Source: Dermacentor variabilis (taxonomy: Eukaryota > Arthropoda > Arachnida > Ixodida > Ixodidae). Taken from it: a DNA stretch of 64,000 nt. Under the pieces are notes generated by a model. That model was not told the DNA's origin. It saw only the letters and a list, made by a program, of their open reading frames with translations, and did no database searches. Of this stretch, positions 47,180-57,920 are shown piece by piece. The stretch lies in the NCBI RefSeq assembly GCF_050947875.1, contig NW_027460390.1, positions 930,001-994,000 on the forward strand. The letters are read 5' to 3'. The position numbers and the translations under genes were made by a program. Each line of letters opens with the position of its first letter. Position 1 is the first letter of the stretch.

Positions 47180-50119
47180 TTACGCCCACTGCAGGGCAAA
47201 GGCCTCTCTCATACTTCTCCAACAACCCCGGTCATGTACTAATTGTGGCCATGCCGTCCCTGCAAACTTCTTAATCTCATCCGCCCACCTAACTTTCTGC
47301 TGCCCCCTGCTACGCTTCCCTTCCCTTGGGATCCAGTCTGTAACCCTTAATGACCATCGGTTATCTTCCCTCCTCATTACATGTCCTGCCCATGCCCATT
47401 TCTTTTTCTTGATTTCAACTAAGATGTCATTAACTCGCGTTTGTTCCCTCACGCAATCTGCTCTTTTCTTATCCCTTAACGTTACACCTATCATTCTTCT
47501 TTCCATAGCTCGTTGTGTCGTCCTCAATTTGAGTAGAACCCTTTTCGTAAGCCTCCAGGTTTCTGCCCCGTAAGTGAGTACTGGTAAGACACAGCTATTA
47601 TATACTTTTCTCTTGAGGGATAACGGCAACCTGCTGTTCATGATTTGGGACTGCCTGCCAAACGCACTCCAGCCCATTCTTATTCTTCTGATTATTTCTG
47701 TCTCATGATCCGGATCCGCCGTCACTACCTGCCCTAAGTAGATGTATTACCTTACGACTTCCAGTGCCTCGCTGCCTATTGTAAATTGCTGTTCTCTCCC
47801 GAGACTGTTAAGCATTACTTTAGTTTTCTGCATATTAATTTTTAGACCCACTCTTCTGCTTTGCCTCTCCAGGTCAGTGAGCATGCATTGCAATTGGTCC
47901 CCTGAGTTACTAAGCAAGGCAATATCATCAGCGAATCGCAAGTTACTAAGGTATTCTTCATTAACTTTTATCCCCAATTCTTCCCAATCCAGGTCTCCGA
48001 ATACCTCCTGTAAACACGCTGTGAATAGCATTGGAGATATCGTATCTCCCTGCCTGACGCCTTTCTTTATTGGGATTTTGTTGCTTGCTTTATGGAGGAC
48101 TACGGTGGCTGTGGAGCCGCTATAGATATCTTCCAGTATTTTTACATATGGCTCATCTACACCCTGATTCCGTAATGCCTCCATGACTGCTGAGGTTTCG
48201 ACTGAATCAAACGCTTTCTCGTAATCAATGAAAGCTATATATAAGGGTTGGTTATATTCTGCACATTTCTCTATCACTTGATTGATAGTGTGAATATGGT
48301 CTATTGTTGAGTAGCCTTTACGGAATCCTGCCTGGTCCTTTGGTTGACAGAAGTCTAAGGTGTTCCTGATTCTATTTGCAATTACCTTAGTAAATACTTT
48401 GTAGGCAATGGACAGTAAGCTGATCGGTCTATAATTTTTCAAGTCTTTGGCGTCCCCTTTCTTATGGATTAGGATTATGTTAGCGTTCTTCCAAGATTCC
48501 GGTACGTTCGAGGTCATGAGGCATTGTGTATATAGGGCGGCCAATCTTTCTAGGACAGTGTTCCCACCATCCTTCAACAAATCTGCTGTTACCTGATCCT
48601 CCCCAGCTGCCTTCCCCCTTTGCATAGCTCCTAAGGCTTTCTTTACTTCTTCTGGCGTTACCTGTGGGATTTCGAATTCCTCTAGGCTATTCTCTCTTCC
48701 ACTATCGTCGTGGGGGCCTCTGGTACAGTATGAATCTCTATAAAACCCTTCAGCCGCTTGAACTATCTCATCCATATTAGTAACGATATTGACGGCTTTG
48801 TCTCTTAACGCACACATCTGATTCTTGCCTATTCCTAGTTTCTTCTTCACTGCTTTTAGGCTTCCTCCGTTCCTGAGAGCATGTTCAATTCTATCCATAT
48901 TATACTTCCTTATGTCAGCTGTTTTACGCTTGTTGATTAACTTCGAAAGTTCTGCAAGTTCTATTCTAGCTGTAGGGTTAGATGCTTTCATACATTGGCG
49001 TTTCTTGATCAGATCTTTCGTCTCCTGCGATAGTTTGCTGGTATCCTGCCTAACGGAGTTACCACCGACTTCCATTGCACACTCCTTAATGATGCCCACA
49101 AGATTGTCGTTTATTGCTTCAACACTAAGGTCCTCTTCCTGAGTTAAAGCTGAATACCTGTTCTGTAGCTTGATTTGGAATTCCTCTATTTTCCCTCTTA
49201 CCGCTAACTCATTGATCGGCTTCTTATGTACCAGTTTCTTCCGTTCCCTCCTCAGGTCTAGGCTAATTCGAGTTCTTACCATCCTGTGGTCACTGCAGCG
49301 CACTTTGCCGAGCACGTCCACATCTTGTATGATGCCAGGGTTAGCGCAGAGTATGAAGTCTATTTCATTTCTAGTCTCGCCCTTCGGGCTCCTCCACGTC
49401 CACTTTCGGCTATCCCGCTTGCGGAAGAAGGTATTCATTATCCTCATATTATTCTGTTCCGCAAACTCTACTAATAACTCTCCTCTGCTATTCCTAGTGC
49501 CTATGCCATATTCACCCACTGCCTTGTCTCCAGCCTGCTTCTTGCCTACCTTGGCATTAAAGTCGCCCATTAGTATAGTGTATTTAGTTTTCACTCTGCC
49601 CATCGCCGATTCCACGTCTTCATAGAAGCTTTCGACTTCCTGGTCATCATGACTGGATGTAGGGGCGTAGACCTGTACAATCTTCATTTTGTACCTCTTA
49701 TTAAGTTTCACAACAAGACCTGCCACCCTCTCGTTAATGCTATAGAATTCCTGTATGTTACCAGCTATATTCTTATTAACCAGGAATCCGACTCCTAGTT
49801 CTCTTCTATCCGCTAAGCCCCGGTAGCACAGGACGTGCCCGCTATTTAGCACTGTATATGCTTCTTTTGGCCTCCTAACTTCACTGAGCCCTATTATATC
49901 CCATTTACTGCCCTCTAATTCCTCCAATAGCACTGCTAGACTCGCTTCACTAGATAACGTTCTAGCGTTAAACGTTGTCAGGTTCATATTCCAATGGCGG
50001 CCTGTCCGGAGCCAGTGATTCTTAGCACCCTCTGCTGCGTCGCAGGTCTGACCGCCACCGTGGTCAGTTGCTTCGCAGCTGCTGGGGACTGAGGGCCGGG
50101 ATTTGATTGTTGTGTTCAT
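47180..50119 (-). pseudogene. RTE endonuclease-reverse transcriptase ORF with a single internal stop
   Basis: An ATG at 50119 opens a frame that stays in register to TGA at 47180; the only break is TAA at 47747-47749. The APE endonuclease (about residues 40-280) keeps MNLTTFNARTL, DIIGLSEVR, IVQVYAPT, LMGDFNAKVG and KVRCSDHRMV, the metal-binding and catalytic positions. RT (about 480-800) has the block NANIILIHKKGDAKDLKNYR, then PISLLSIAYKVFTK, AFIDYEKAFDSV, KKGVRQGDTISP and the catalytic LRFADDIALL, all intact. After the stop come YIYLGQVVTADPDHE and a C-terminal domain (SCVLPVLTYGAETW, GHVMRREDNRW). These enzymes nick target DNA and reverse transcribe element RNA there. The stop removes about 190 residues. 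Confidence 0.93.
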
Positions 50120-50266
50120 AGGAGGTTGTGGCCAAGTACTGCACCAGGGTGGCCAATCCTGCTCTGGTGAGGGAGTGCGTTACCGGTTCTGGTCACCGGG
50201 ATCAGGCCACACTCCAGGCCTGTTTGTGCAATTTTATCAACACGCGGATTTCTTTTTTTTAATCCG

Positions 50267-50350
50267 GTGGAAAATTGCCGGCACCGGGATTCGAACCACG
50301 GACCTCTTGCACGCGAGGCGGGTGTTCTACCTCTACGCCACCGCTGCACC
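50267..50350 (-). repeat. tRNA-like sequence at the 5' end of the RTE LINE
   Basis: The minus strand reads GCGGTGGCGTAGAGGTAGAA, then CCGCCTCGCGTGCAAGAGGT and GTGGTTCGAATCCCGGTGCC. The A-box-like TGGCGTAGAGG and a B box GGTTCGAATCC are spaced as in a tRNA. The anticodon stem GCCTC/GAGGT pairs, but the loop would be 8 bases and the acceptor ends do not pair, so it is not a functional tRNA. It could be a pol III promoter supplied by a SINE-type head. Confidence 0.75.
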
Positions 50351-52401
50351 TATATCTAAGGAGATCTAAGGAGGAATTTGGGGGTGGGCTGACCTAAATT
50401 TGGGGCTGGGCCAATTTGAAATTTGGGGTGGGCCAAATTGAAATTTGTGGGTGTGCTTACGCATACTTGGAAAACTCCAGTGGAGTTTATGCATACTTTT
50501 AAACATTGTTTCGGTCACGAACAATTGTTATCACATTATTCTAGCTACTACGTGTGTCATTCAGATGTTAATATATACCCCGTTGGGAAGTGTCTGTACA
50601 TTCGTGCATTTGTGTTTCTTGAGTTTTCGCCCCAGCATGCCGTTTAGCATTCAATAGACTAGGTGGGCACTACTTGGTGTAAATAAAAGGTTGGAATAGA
50701 GTAACATGCAAGATACTGTAGATTGAAATAACGAATATTAAAAGTAACTTGTGCGGTTAGTTGCAATGTGTGTGCTTGCCATGCATGCTAACCACGAACA
50801 TCGCTGTATTTAGCAAGCTGCAGTTTCTCACCTTATGTGCATAGCTTGAAAAACTTTGCACTTTGCAATAGCCAGATAGTTTTGCATTTGTACCAAAGTT
50901 GAGCACTAGTAAATACGCTGTCTCTACAGTGAACTTTCACGAGTTGCAAAGCACATTGTCTGGATAGTGCTACTACTCTTAGATATTTAGGAGGATATAC
51001 CTAAGCTTGCTTCCCAGAGGCTCGCCAGGTGCTGAGAATTGTACACAGGCACATATGGGACAATTTACTAGCAATTCCATTGAGGAGGAGTCCCATGTTT
51101 GAGGAGTCCTGCGCGTCACACCAGCTGCTGTGGTTGACCCTTGATGATCTGCGCCATCTGCCGAGAGAAACATAAACCACGATCGAAAAAATCCTCGGCC
51201 CTGCACCCTCGTTCAGACACTTTATCCGTTCTTCTACCGTAATCCAGATAGCTGCCGAACAAGAAGAAAAGAAATGGCCCAATACCATGGGCACATCGTA
51301 ATCTGTAAATAAAGAGGCCTGCATTACACATTCCATATGTTGTGTTTCAATGCACCATTCCCAAAAACTAAGCTTCATATACATGGCTTCGTATACATTG
51401 CTTCATATACATGGACAGACAGCAGGGATCTGTTCTGCCTAATTTTTTTTGTATGGTGTGGAAGACTGTGGAGCAGCTGCAACTTATTCTTCTTGTAGAG
51501 AAGGAATTGTGGGAGGAGCACAAGCAAATCCCAGGGAAGACTCACTTACTTTGTGTACCACATTGTGTTCCTGTGAGCCTGGAGCCTATGATGTATTTGT
51601 TCAGTACCTGTAAGATCAGCCCTTGAACTGTGATAAGCATTGTTCTGCAAGGGATGTCCACATGCCAGCTGGAAAGTGCAACTGCTTGTTTTTCTTTGCA
51701 CTCCCTGCATAGCTGATTAATTGAGTTTGGTTTCTCAAAGCAGCATGTGGGCTGTGAGAGAAGCCATAGTGGGCAGTCCCGAAATAATTCTTGACCATGA
51801 GTACTTTGGCATTCCGCCCTCCTTGGCATGTGGACACCATAGCAAGATCTCAAACCCCAATCTGACGCCTGACTGCAAGATTCTTCGAACAACTCTGTAA
51901 AATGTTACTGACATGGTTGTAAATGCAGAAGTGTGCAGGTATGCTTTATTGTACTGACTGTTACCGCACATGGTGTCAGCTTGTTTCCCCAGGCTTAACT
52001 CTGGCTGTAAAATTTTCAGCTCAGTGCGTCTATTGGCATAGGTTTGTTTTTACATAGTTAGCTCTCCATAATAATTCATTGTTTATTTATTGCGTGCTGT
52101 TAGTAAGAGTGCTGTCCAAGCAGAAGCAGAGGAAATTTTTTCTGTGTTATGAGAAATTGTTTTGTATGAGAGAACTATATAATTGTTCTAGTGCTGAAAA
52201 AGAGCACTTGTGCTTTACTTAAGGAATGAAATGTGACAGGGAAACTTTAAAGTAGGACACCCCATGTGTGTAATTACTCGAAAGTGCCATGTCATGCCAC
52301 TATGAAACTGGTTATCAGGGTAATACACATGCTGATATAAGTGTACAAGACAGGATTACGCAATGCCACCTGAAGTTAAGACTACGCAAACAAAAGTGTG
52401 T
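50351..52401. other. Intron E, third part; nothing recognised
   Basis: A degenerate TTTGGGGNTGGGC repeat at about 50376-50450; otherwise overlapping short frames without domains. Confidence 0.4.
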
Positions 52402-52969
52402 ACAAGGGAAAATCAGTTTTTGCCCCCTATTTTTTTTTTTTTAGCCAAATTATGGCTGTAAATGCCAAGTCAACATATCCATTCCCAGCAGTGAACCTTT
52501 CTTGGACCATCTTGGCCTTATCTGTCGATAGCTCCACGGCATGGCACTGCTATCAGTTGTTGAAAATGGCGGTTGTGCTTCGCACGTCCACAGTGTATGA
52601 GCAACGAAGTACGATTTGTTTTCTATGGAGCAAGGGACAAACTCCCATTGAAATCCACAGGGAGATGCAGCCCACGTATGGGGAAAGGTGTCTTGCTTTT
52701 AGAAGTGCGAGGTGGTGGTGTTGTGAGTTCGCAAAAGATCGTGAAGACTTGCATGACAATGAGCCTTCGGGGAAGCTGCTCGTGTCACATTCGACTAGGG
52801 CCATCTTAAATGTAGTGCTACGATGGGACAAATATCTGAACCGGTGTGGGGACTATTTTTGGAAAAGTAGTGTAAGGCACGTCGAATAGTACATATTGTT
52901 TTAATTGCCTGTGTGTACGTTATTTTGGCTAATAAAAAATGGGGCAAATACTTTCTGATTTGCCCTTGT
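52402..52969 (+). mobile_element. Internally deleted mariner element, copy 2
   Basis: Ends ACAAGGGAAAATCAG (left) and ACAAGGGCAAATCAGAAAGT (right, reverse complement) are inverted repeats. Inside, one frame encodes the mariner transposase DNA-binding start (YEQRSTICFLWSKGQTPIEI, then CEFAKDREDLHDNEPSGK) and goes straight on to the extreme C-terminus (VVLRWDKYLNRCGDYF), with the whole DDD catalytic core missing. It shares this structure with the copy at 22147-22706 but lies in the other orientation. Confidence 0.85.
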
Positions 52970-53129
52970 GCATTAGTTAGCCCTAAATTGATGCTTTTCA
53001 TTCCTTGAGTATACATAGTACATTCAGCTAATGTTGAGAAAGAGCCTTCTAAATGCTACAGTCTTTAATTCATCTGTTGCTCTTTTATTGCTTGGTCATT
53101 TCTGTGCACTAATGACTCGTTTTATGCAG
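52970..53129. other. End of intron E
   Basis: Short interval ending in the acceptor GTTTTATGCAG. Confidence 0.4.
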
Positions 53130-53229
53130 CTCTTCAACCTCTGTTAATGTCTGCAAGCCAGCTGGTGACATCCAAACGAATGGACGCTGCAGCAAATGCT
53201 CTCAGCCTGCTTCAGGAACTACTTTCCAG
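53130..53229 (+). CDS. MEI1-like gene, coding exon F (100 bp)
   Basis: Acceptor GTTTTATGCAG and donor GTGATG (weaker than the others). The first two bases complete Ala after exon E, then LQPLLMSASQLVTSKRMDAA and ANALSLLQELLS, ending two bases into a codon. Spliced exons C-F give a segment of 75 residues (LPDVLVECLAS to LLQELLSR) that I can lay against remembered vertebrate MEI1 without gaps, keeping CL, P.F, Y and E.L.R positions. MEI1 is needed for meiotic double-strand break formation. The family call is from memory and unproven. Confidence 0.72.
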
Positions 53230-55373
53230 GTGATGGCGCCTTTTTACTGTGGGTGTACAGTAACGAGCAACAGTCTGAGGACCATAGATCCCACTTAAAA
53301 GTGATTTTTCATCGCAGCCTAGGCATGCAGGCTGAAATAAAATGCTGGAATCTACCTACACCTGTTTGAGCAATGCACTCTATTGAGACAATTATAATTT
53401 GCATGGCTGTGCTAGAAATTTTTTTATGTTTGCTGATGCTGGTGCTCTCTAGACTTTTGCTCATGACTGTACAAGCCTCTGTTAGTTTGGTGCTTACTTT
53501 AATGTGTTCTCTCGCAAAGGAAAAAGAAATTTTTTTCTCTACAAGCGCAGACTGGCAGCAATACAATCCTGTTGCAACAGCAGGAAAATAGGCAGGGAAT
53601 AGCATAAGGTGACTGGTAGTGTACAGTGCAATACCTTTAGTCAAGGGGCTTCGTTTAAGTCTTGAGGGAAATCTATAATTTTGGGTTCGCTTTCTTTTTG
53701 GTTCTTGTGGCATGTAAGGTAAGCAGTTCTGATTACAGGGTGTCTGGCTATACGTATAGTTCGAAGCAGACATAACAGACAGGAGTAGACACACACAGTG
53801 CTGACTCTCAACAAGTTTATTCGAAAAAGTGTGTACAGCACATATATGCTCATAATCACACCACATTATCATAATCATGGCATTGCATTATGTAAAAATA
53901 TGTCACACTGGGCTGGCAACTGCAACCGGCAAATTTCAGAGAAATTATGAGCACCTTGAAAAGTCAACAAATCTTTTAATGAGTGATATCAGGAATTGCA
54001 ACCAAGTAAACTAACTCAGTTACAAATTGCTCTAGGTTGGTTGCCCTGCAAATTTTTTTCAGTTCTTAGCAGCACACTACTGCTAATCCAGCTTTCCTGC
54101 TCAGTAATGTAATTCCTCCCTCAACTGCCATATGGAAGAAATGGATTCGTAGTTATGTGCAGTACTGGCTACTGATGCGATGCGGACTCATGTGTATGTG
54201 CGTTCAGAAATGGTAGACATGTCGTGCAGTGAAGCGTTTTGTGTGCTGTGGCAAAGCAAATTGATGGCAACGGAATGGATCTGGCATGTAAGGTCCATGC
54301 ATTCAATCACAATGAAAAGAAGGCTTTCATGCACCATGATGGGGTTTTTCCAGATGGGTTAATGCTGTGGGCTAGTCATATGTAGCTGAACCCACTTTTA
54401 ACGATACTTGTTCTAACAAAGTAGAACTATCGGATATAAGTATCGGCAATATCAATGAGCAGCCAATGCATCGTCCACTTGTGTACGTGTTCTATGGTAA
54501 AATAAACCGCTTACTACAGTGCTCCCATGCTGCATTATTGGTTATAACATATAAATCTGGCTGCTGGTATGTGTGCCAAAAGAAAAAAGCATGCAAAATT
54601 AGAGAAAAAAAAAGACTAAGAAAAAAATGTGAGCCATTTTACCATATCCGCCGTTGTGCTGTGCACCCCACACTGCACGCCTCTGACAGTTTCGTGGGGG
54701 GTGGGGGGGGGGACATATCAAATGACAACTATTCTGACTTTAAGCTCATGATAGTCTACTAGAACGTGCAAAGAAAGAGCTGGCATGAGAGAAGCCCTTT
54801 GCACTGTGTGTGAGCCTCCTGACACAGGGGTTCATGAAGGTTATGTTTCTCTAATGACTGTGAAGGTGCCTATACTCAGTCTGTCCTACGAAATTCACTA
54901 CTGTTGGACCATTAATTATACAGTGTAGTGTCATTTATACATCTTCAGCCCTTTCTTGAAGCTTTCCTTGACACAGATGTTGGTCTTTAGGACAAATCCC
55001 TTGGCTCAGCAGCGGTGCAAATTGTACATGCCATCTACACTAGTGGAATGTGTTCTTTTCTGGGGCTCCTTCACCAAGGTGACCCAAACAAAATGAAAGC
55101 CTTATATAGACACTAAAATACCTATACTTGACAGCCGAAAAGGTGCATTCTATGAATGTGTGAGGTCTGCACTACAAAACCCCAACCTTTGAGGATGACA
55201 TGGTTGTCGTGAGACATGCATTGTCCCATTGTGCCTGCTAGGAAACAAGGCCTGTTTTGCTGGCCTCTACCAAAAGTGACTGGTAGACCCTTAGTGCTGG
55301 GTGACCACCTCATTCTGTCTGACTGAAAAGTTAATTTTTTTTCATTGTGAGAAAAGCATTTTCTTATCAGATG
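53230..55373. other. Intron F, with a TTTATTCG-tailed repeat piece at 53738-53830
   Basis: ACACACACAGTGCTGACTCT then CAACAAGTTTATTCG resembles pieces at 33139 and 58430; read on the minus strand it starts CGAATAAA. Further on there are mixed G-runs at 54695-54713 and no gene. Confidence 0.45.
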
Positions 55374-56870
55374 TTAAAGGGAAGCTGAAACGGTTTTCAA
55401 TTTCAATGAATTGCTGGGATTGGGAAGAACAGACCTAATAATTTACGTTTCCGAATTTTTTTCTTCGTTTTATTAATATAAGGGGCGGAAATCGCTTTCT
55501 AAATCACCCCCGTGGACACGCCCCCATCGCTTCCCGGAGCGCCGGGTGAGGTGGTTGCCAGAGGAGAGAACCGGCGAGAGTGACGTCATTCGCGGCGACC
55601 GAGCTGCCGGACCGGCGTGCTGGCATGTACTGGCATGCCTCTTTCCGTCCTGCGCTTTACTGAACAACGCTACCAGAGATCTGCCGCCGCGGCCGCTCAC
55701 GTTTGTTTTCTTTGTTGTTCTTTCGTGAAGCTGCCCGTCGTGGCAGATTCACGTGCATGCTCGCGCGAGCGAACGCCGCTGGCACGCTGCGAAGCATAGA
55801 CGGAAACACGCGCAGTAATAAATTTTGGTGACCGGACTTCGTGCGTAGCTTCCACAGCGTTGCGCCTGAGGTATGAAATGGAGTATAGGCTTGCCTAGTG
55901 ACATTCGACGTACGGTTGCAGTTATCGTGTTTACCACACGGCGGTGCTAAAACTGCCTAATATCTTTATGTCAACACTAGCATGGAGCACGCATACCGAT
56001 TCTTGATCGAGCCACAATCGCAAAGTCGTCGAACCATAGTATGAATATTGCACATATAATACCTCTGGCCATCTCTGGATGTGTATGATAAGCAACTTCC
56101 GTGACTGTACCTCGCAGCACTGCATGTACGTGGTTTGAAACGCGGCACTTATGTTCACGATCATGTATCAACACTCAAAAAACCACGGGACTTTAGACAA
56201 GCAGCGGCAAGGTGCTTGATATCGCGGAATCGCACCCGTGTTTACAATCTAATGAGAAGTTAGTGCTTCGGCATTATTCCAGCCGCAAGTTCCCAATGAC
56301 ACTTTAGCGCATTTTTTCTCCCGTCATTGGAACGTGCAGCTACATGAAAAAAAAAAGCATACGTACCAGCTAAGATTTCCAACGCGCGAGAAGGTGCACA
56401 AATAGCTCTCACACTCAACATCGTCGTTGCCGCCGTTACCGCCATTGCCACCATTGTTTTCCGTATCGGCTGTCGGTTCGAACATGTACGGCGAAAATAC
56501 AAGCTGTCCGAGACAGCGAGAACGTTCCATAATGCTTAACAACTCAGCTATGAAGCCAGAACAGAACAGCGTGCTACGCTCTGAAACGGCGGCGTGCGGC
56601 GGCGCCGACCGGCGACTGCCGCGATTGACGTCACAGCGGCCCCGACCAATCACGGGCAACAGCGGCGTTCGCGCGATGCCCTGAGGCGCTGGTGCGCCTC
56701 AGGGCATTTTTTTCAAGAAAACGCGCTGGTGCGCGTTTTCTTGAAAAAAACCAGCCGCTTGCGTTTGTTTCCGCCCTTTTTGAACCAGATATTCGTGTTC
56801 AGAGGACTCAAAACTGTAGAATGCCGCAGAGAACTCATTTTTTTCGAAAAGTGTTTCAGCTTCCCTTTAA
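55374..56870. mobile_element. 1.5-kb TTAA-flanked element (AGGGAAGCTGAAAC ends)
   Basis: TTAA at 55374-55377 and 56867-56870 encloses inverted ends AGGGAAGCTGAAAC (14 bp identical). The interior is GC-rich and includes a trinucleotide-like GCCGCCGTTACCGCCATTGC stretch and two perfect hairpins at 56676-56750. No transposase. Third complete member of the AGGG/TTAA group in this window. Confidence 0.82.
56676..56750. repeat. Twin perfect hairpins sharing a GCGC-TGGT-GCGC core
   Basis: Hairpin 1 (56676-56707) has a 14-bp arm starting ATGCCCTGAG; hairpin 2 (56707-56750) has a 20-bp arm starting TTTTTTTCAAGAAAAC. Both end in GCGC and both have the loop TGGT, so each centre is GCGCTGGTGCGC. They abut and share base 56707. 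No mismatches in either stem. Confidence 0.95.
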
Positions 56871-56957
56871 CAGCATTTTCTTAGCAATTGTTCCCTTTAA
56901 AATGTTTGTGCCTGCAGCCCAGTGCTGTTCAGGGCTATACTGCATATATGTTGACAG

Positions 56958-57063
56958 CTTCTTGTGTGAGGCAGATGCACACAAGGTCATTGAATACACC
57001 TTTCATGCATTAAGTGACTTACCAGTGCTGCACTTTTTAAAAACTCCACCTGAGTACTGCTGA
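56958..57063 (+). CDS. Possible MEI1-like exon G (weak)
   Basis: After GTTGACAG at 56957 the frame reads one base plus FLCEADAHKVIEYTFHALSD and LPVLHFLKTPPEYC before TGA at 57061-57063. The single base fits the phase left by exon F. Content is helical and similar in style to the other exons. The acceptor tract is poor and no good donor is visible before the stop, so it could be a terminal exon, a mis-set exon border or chance. Confidence 0.25.
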
Positions 57064-57273
57064 GATCATGTGCACCTTTTGTGGAGCAACACAGGCATGT
57101 GCAGGGACCACTCCCTTAGAAAACATCACGCTTTAGATGAACACTAAATCATTGCAGTGCTTCATTGAAACACATTACCTGATACCACATGGTTCCAATT
57201 GGTCTGCAAGATTTGTGTCCAGCACGCCACGTACTAAGTAGTGCATGCCATCATTATGCCAGGATGCTTGCTA

Positions 57274-57499
57274 GGGCGGTATTCTCTGGCGATAAATTTT
57301 GCGAGATTTCACATTATGCGGCACCAGACTTATCCGTGTATACATTCTGCAGCGTTTCCAGCGTTGTGCCAAGCTCACTATCTAGGCACAGTGCCAGTGG
57401 CGTTCTTGGCCATACAATTCAACACACCCAGTGCCAAGTCCCGCGATATCTCGCAAAAATGAAACTATCTCTGTGACTGATCGCCTGAGAATATCGCCC
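57274..57499. mobile_element. 226-bp inverted-repeat element (GGGCGRTATTCTC ends)
   Basis: GGGCGGTATTCTCTGGCGAT on the left faces ATCGCCTGAGAATATCGCCC on the right, with a second paired stretch TTTTGCGAGAT further in. No coding capacity; MITE-like. Confidence 0.65.
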
Positions 57500-57920
57500 C
57501 TGTACTGCACGCGGGCTGGTTTGCTGGCAGATCTGCACCCATGTTTCGTGTGAGCGTTGTGCAGTGAGGTTTCTTCATGCCCACGTCGCTGCTGGCTGTG
57601 CACAGGTACGGCATGTATCTTGTTGAGCCAACGCACTGATGGCGGGCTGCTTTCGTTTCTGCCAGCAATGTGCACTTGAAGCGGTCCCACACAAAGAGAT
57701 GAAAGAGAACAGCAGCTCTTTCGGATCAAGTGTGCTGCAGGTTTACAACGGCACTGTGCACTGCCGAGCAGATAGTTGAAGTTGCTTATCGCAATAAGGT
57801 TGGCGGCGATAAGTCATACTGGTGGGCCCTTTGGTGGTTATGTTCTTTGCTGAGACAGCCACCATGCCTCTGTGCATTTCCGATGCTTCTCAGTGTAGGT
57901 AACGCCACACTTGTGCTAAA
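57500..57920. other. Nothing recognised
   Basis: Short overlapping frames on both strands, no domain. Confidence 0.35.

Larger units (their letters stand above)
47155..50350 (-). mobile_element. Near-complete RTE LINE with tRNA-like 5' end
   Basis: Minus strand. From 5' to 3': a tRNA-like segment (50350-50267), an untranslated part, a 979-codon endonuclease-RT ORF (50119-47180) interrupted once, and a short 3' end (GGCCTTTGCCCTGCAGTGGG) closing in a TGATGATGATGATGATGG tail. The short 3' UTR with a microsatellite tail and a single APE-RT ORF define the RTE group. It lies antisense in intron E. No clear target duplication was found. Confidence 0.9.

Noticed and set aside
47127..49625. Several + strand frames of 100-150 codons
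   Set aside because: They lie opposite the RTE endonuclease-RT gene and are shadows of it.
50267..50350. Functional tRNA gene on the minus strand
   Set aside because: A and B boxes are present, but the acceptor ends do not pair, the anticodon loop would have 8 bases, and it is joined to an RTE LINE. Kept as a tRNA-like repeat only.
55546..55799. GC-rich open frames as a CpG-island promoter and first exon
   Set aside because: The GC-rich block is inside a TTAA element with clear inverted ends, so the composition belongs to the transposon.
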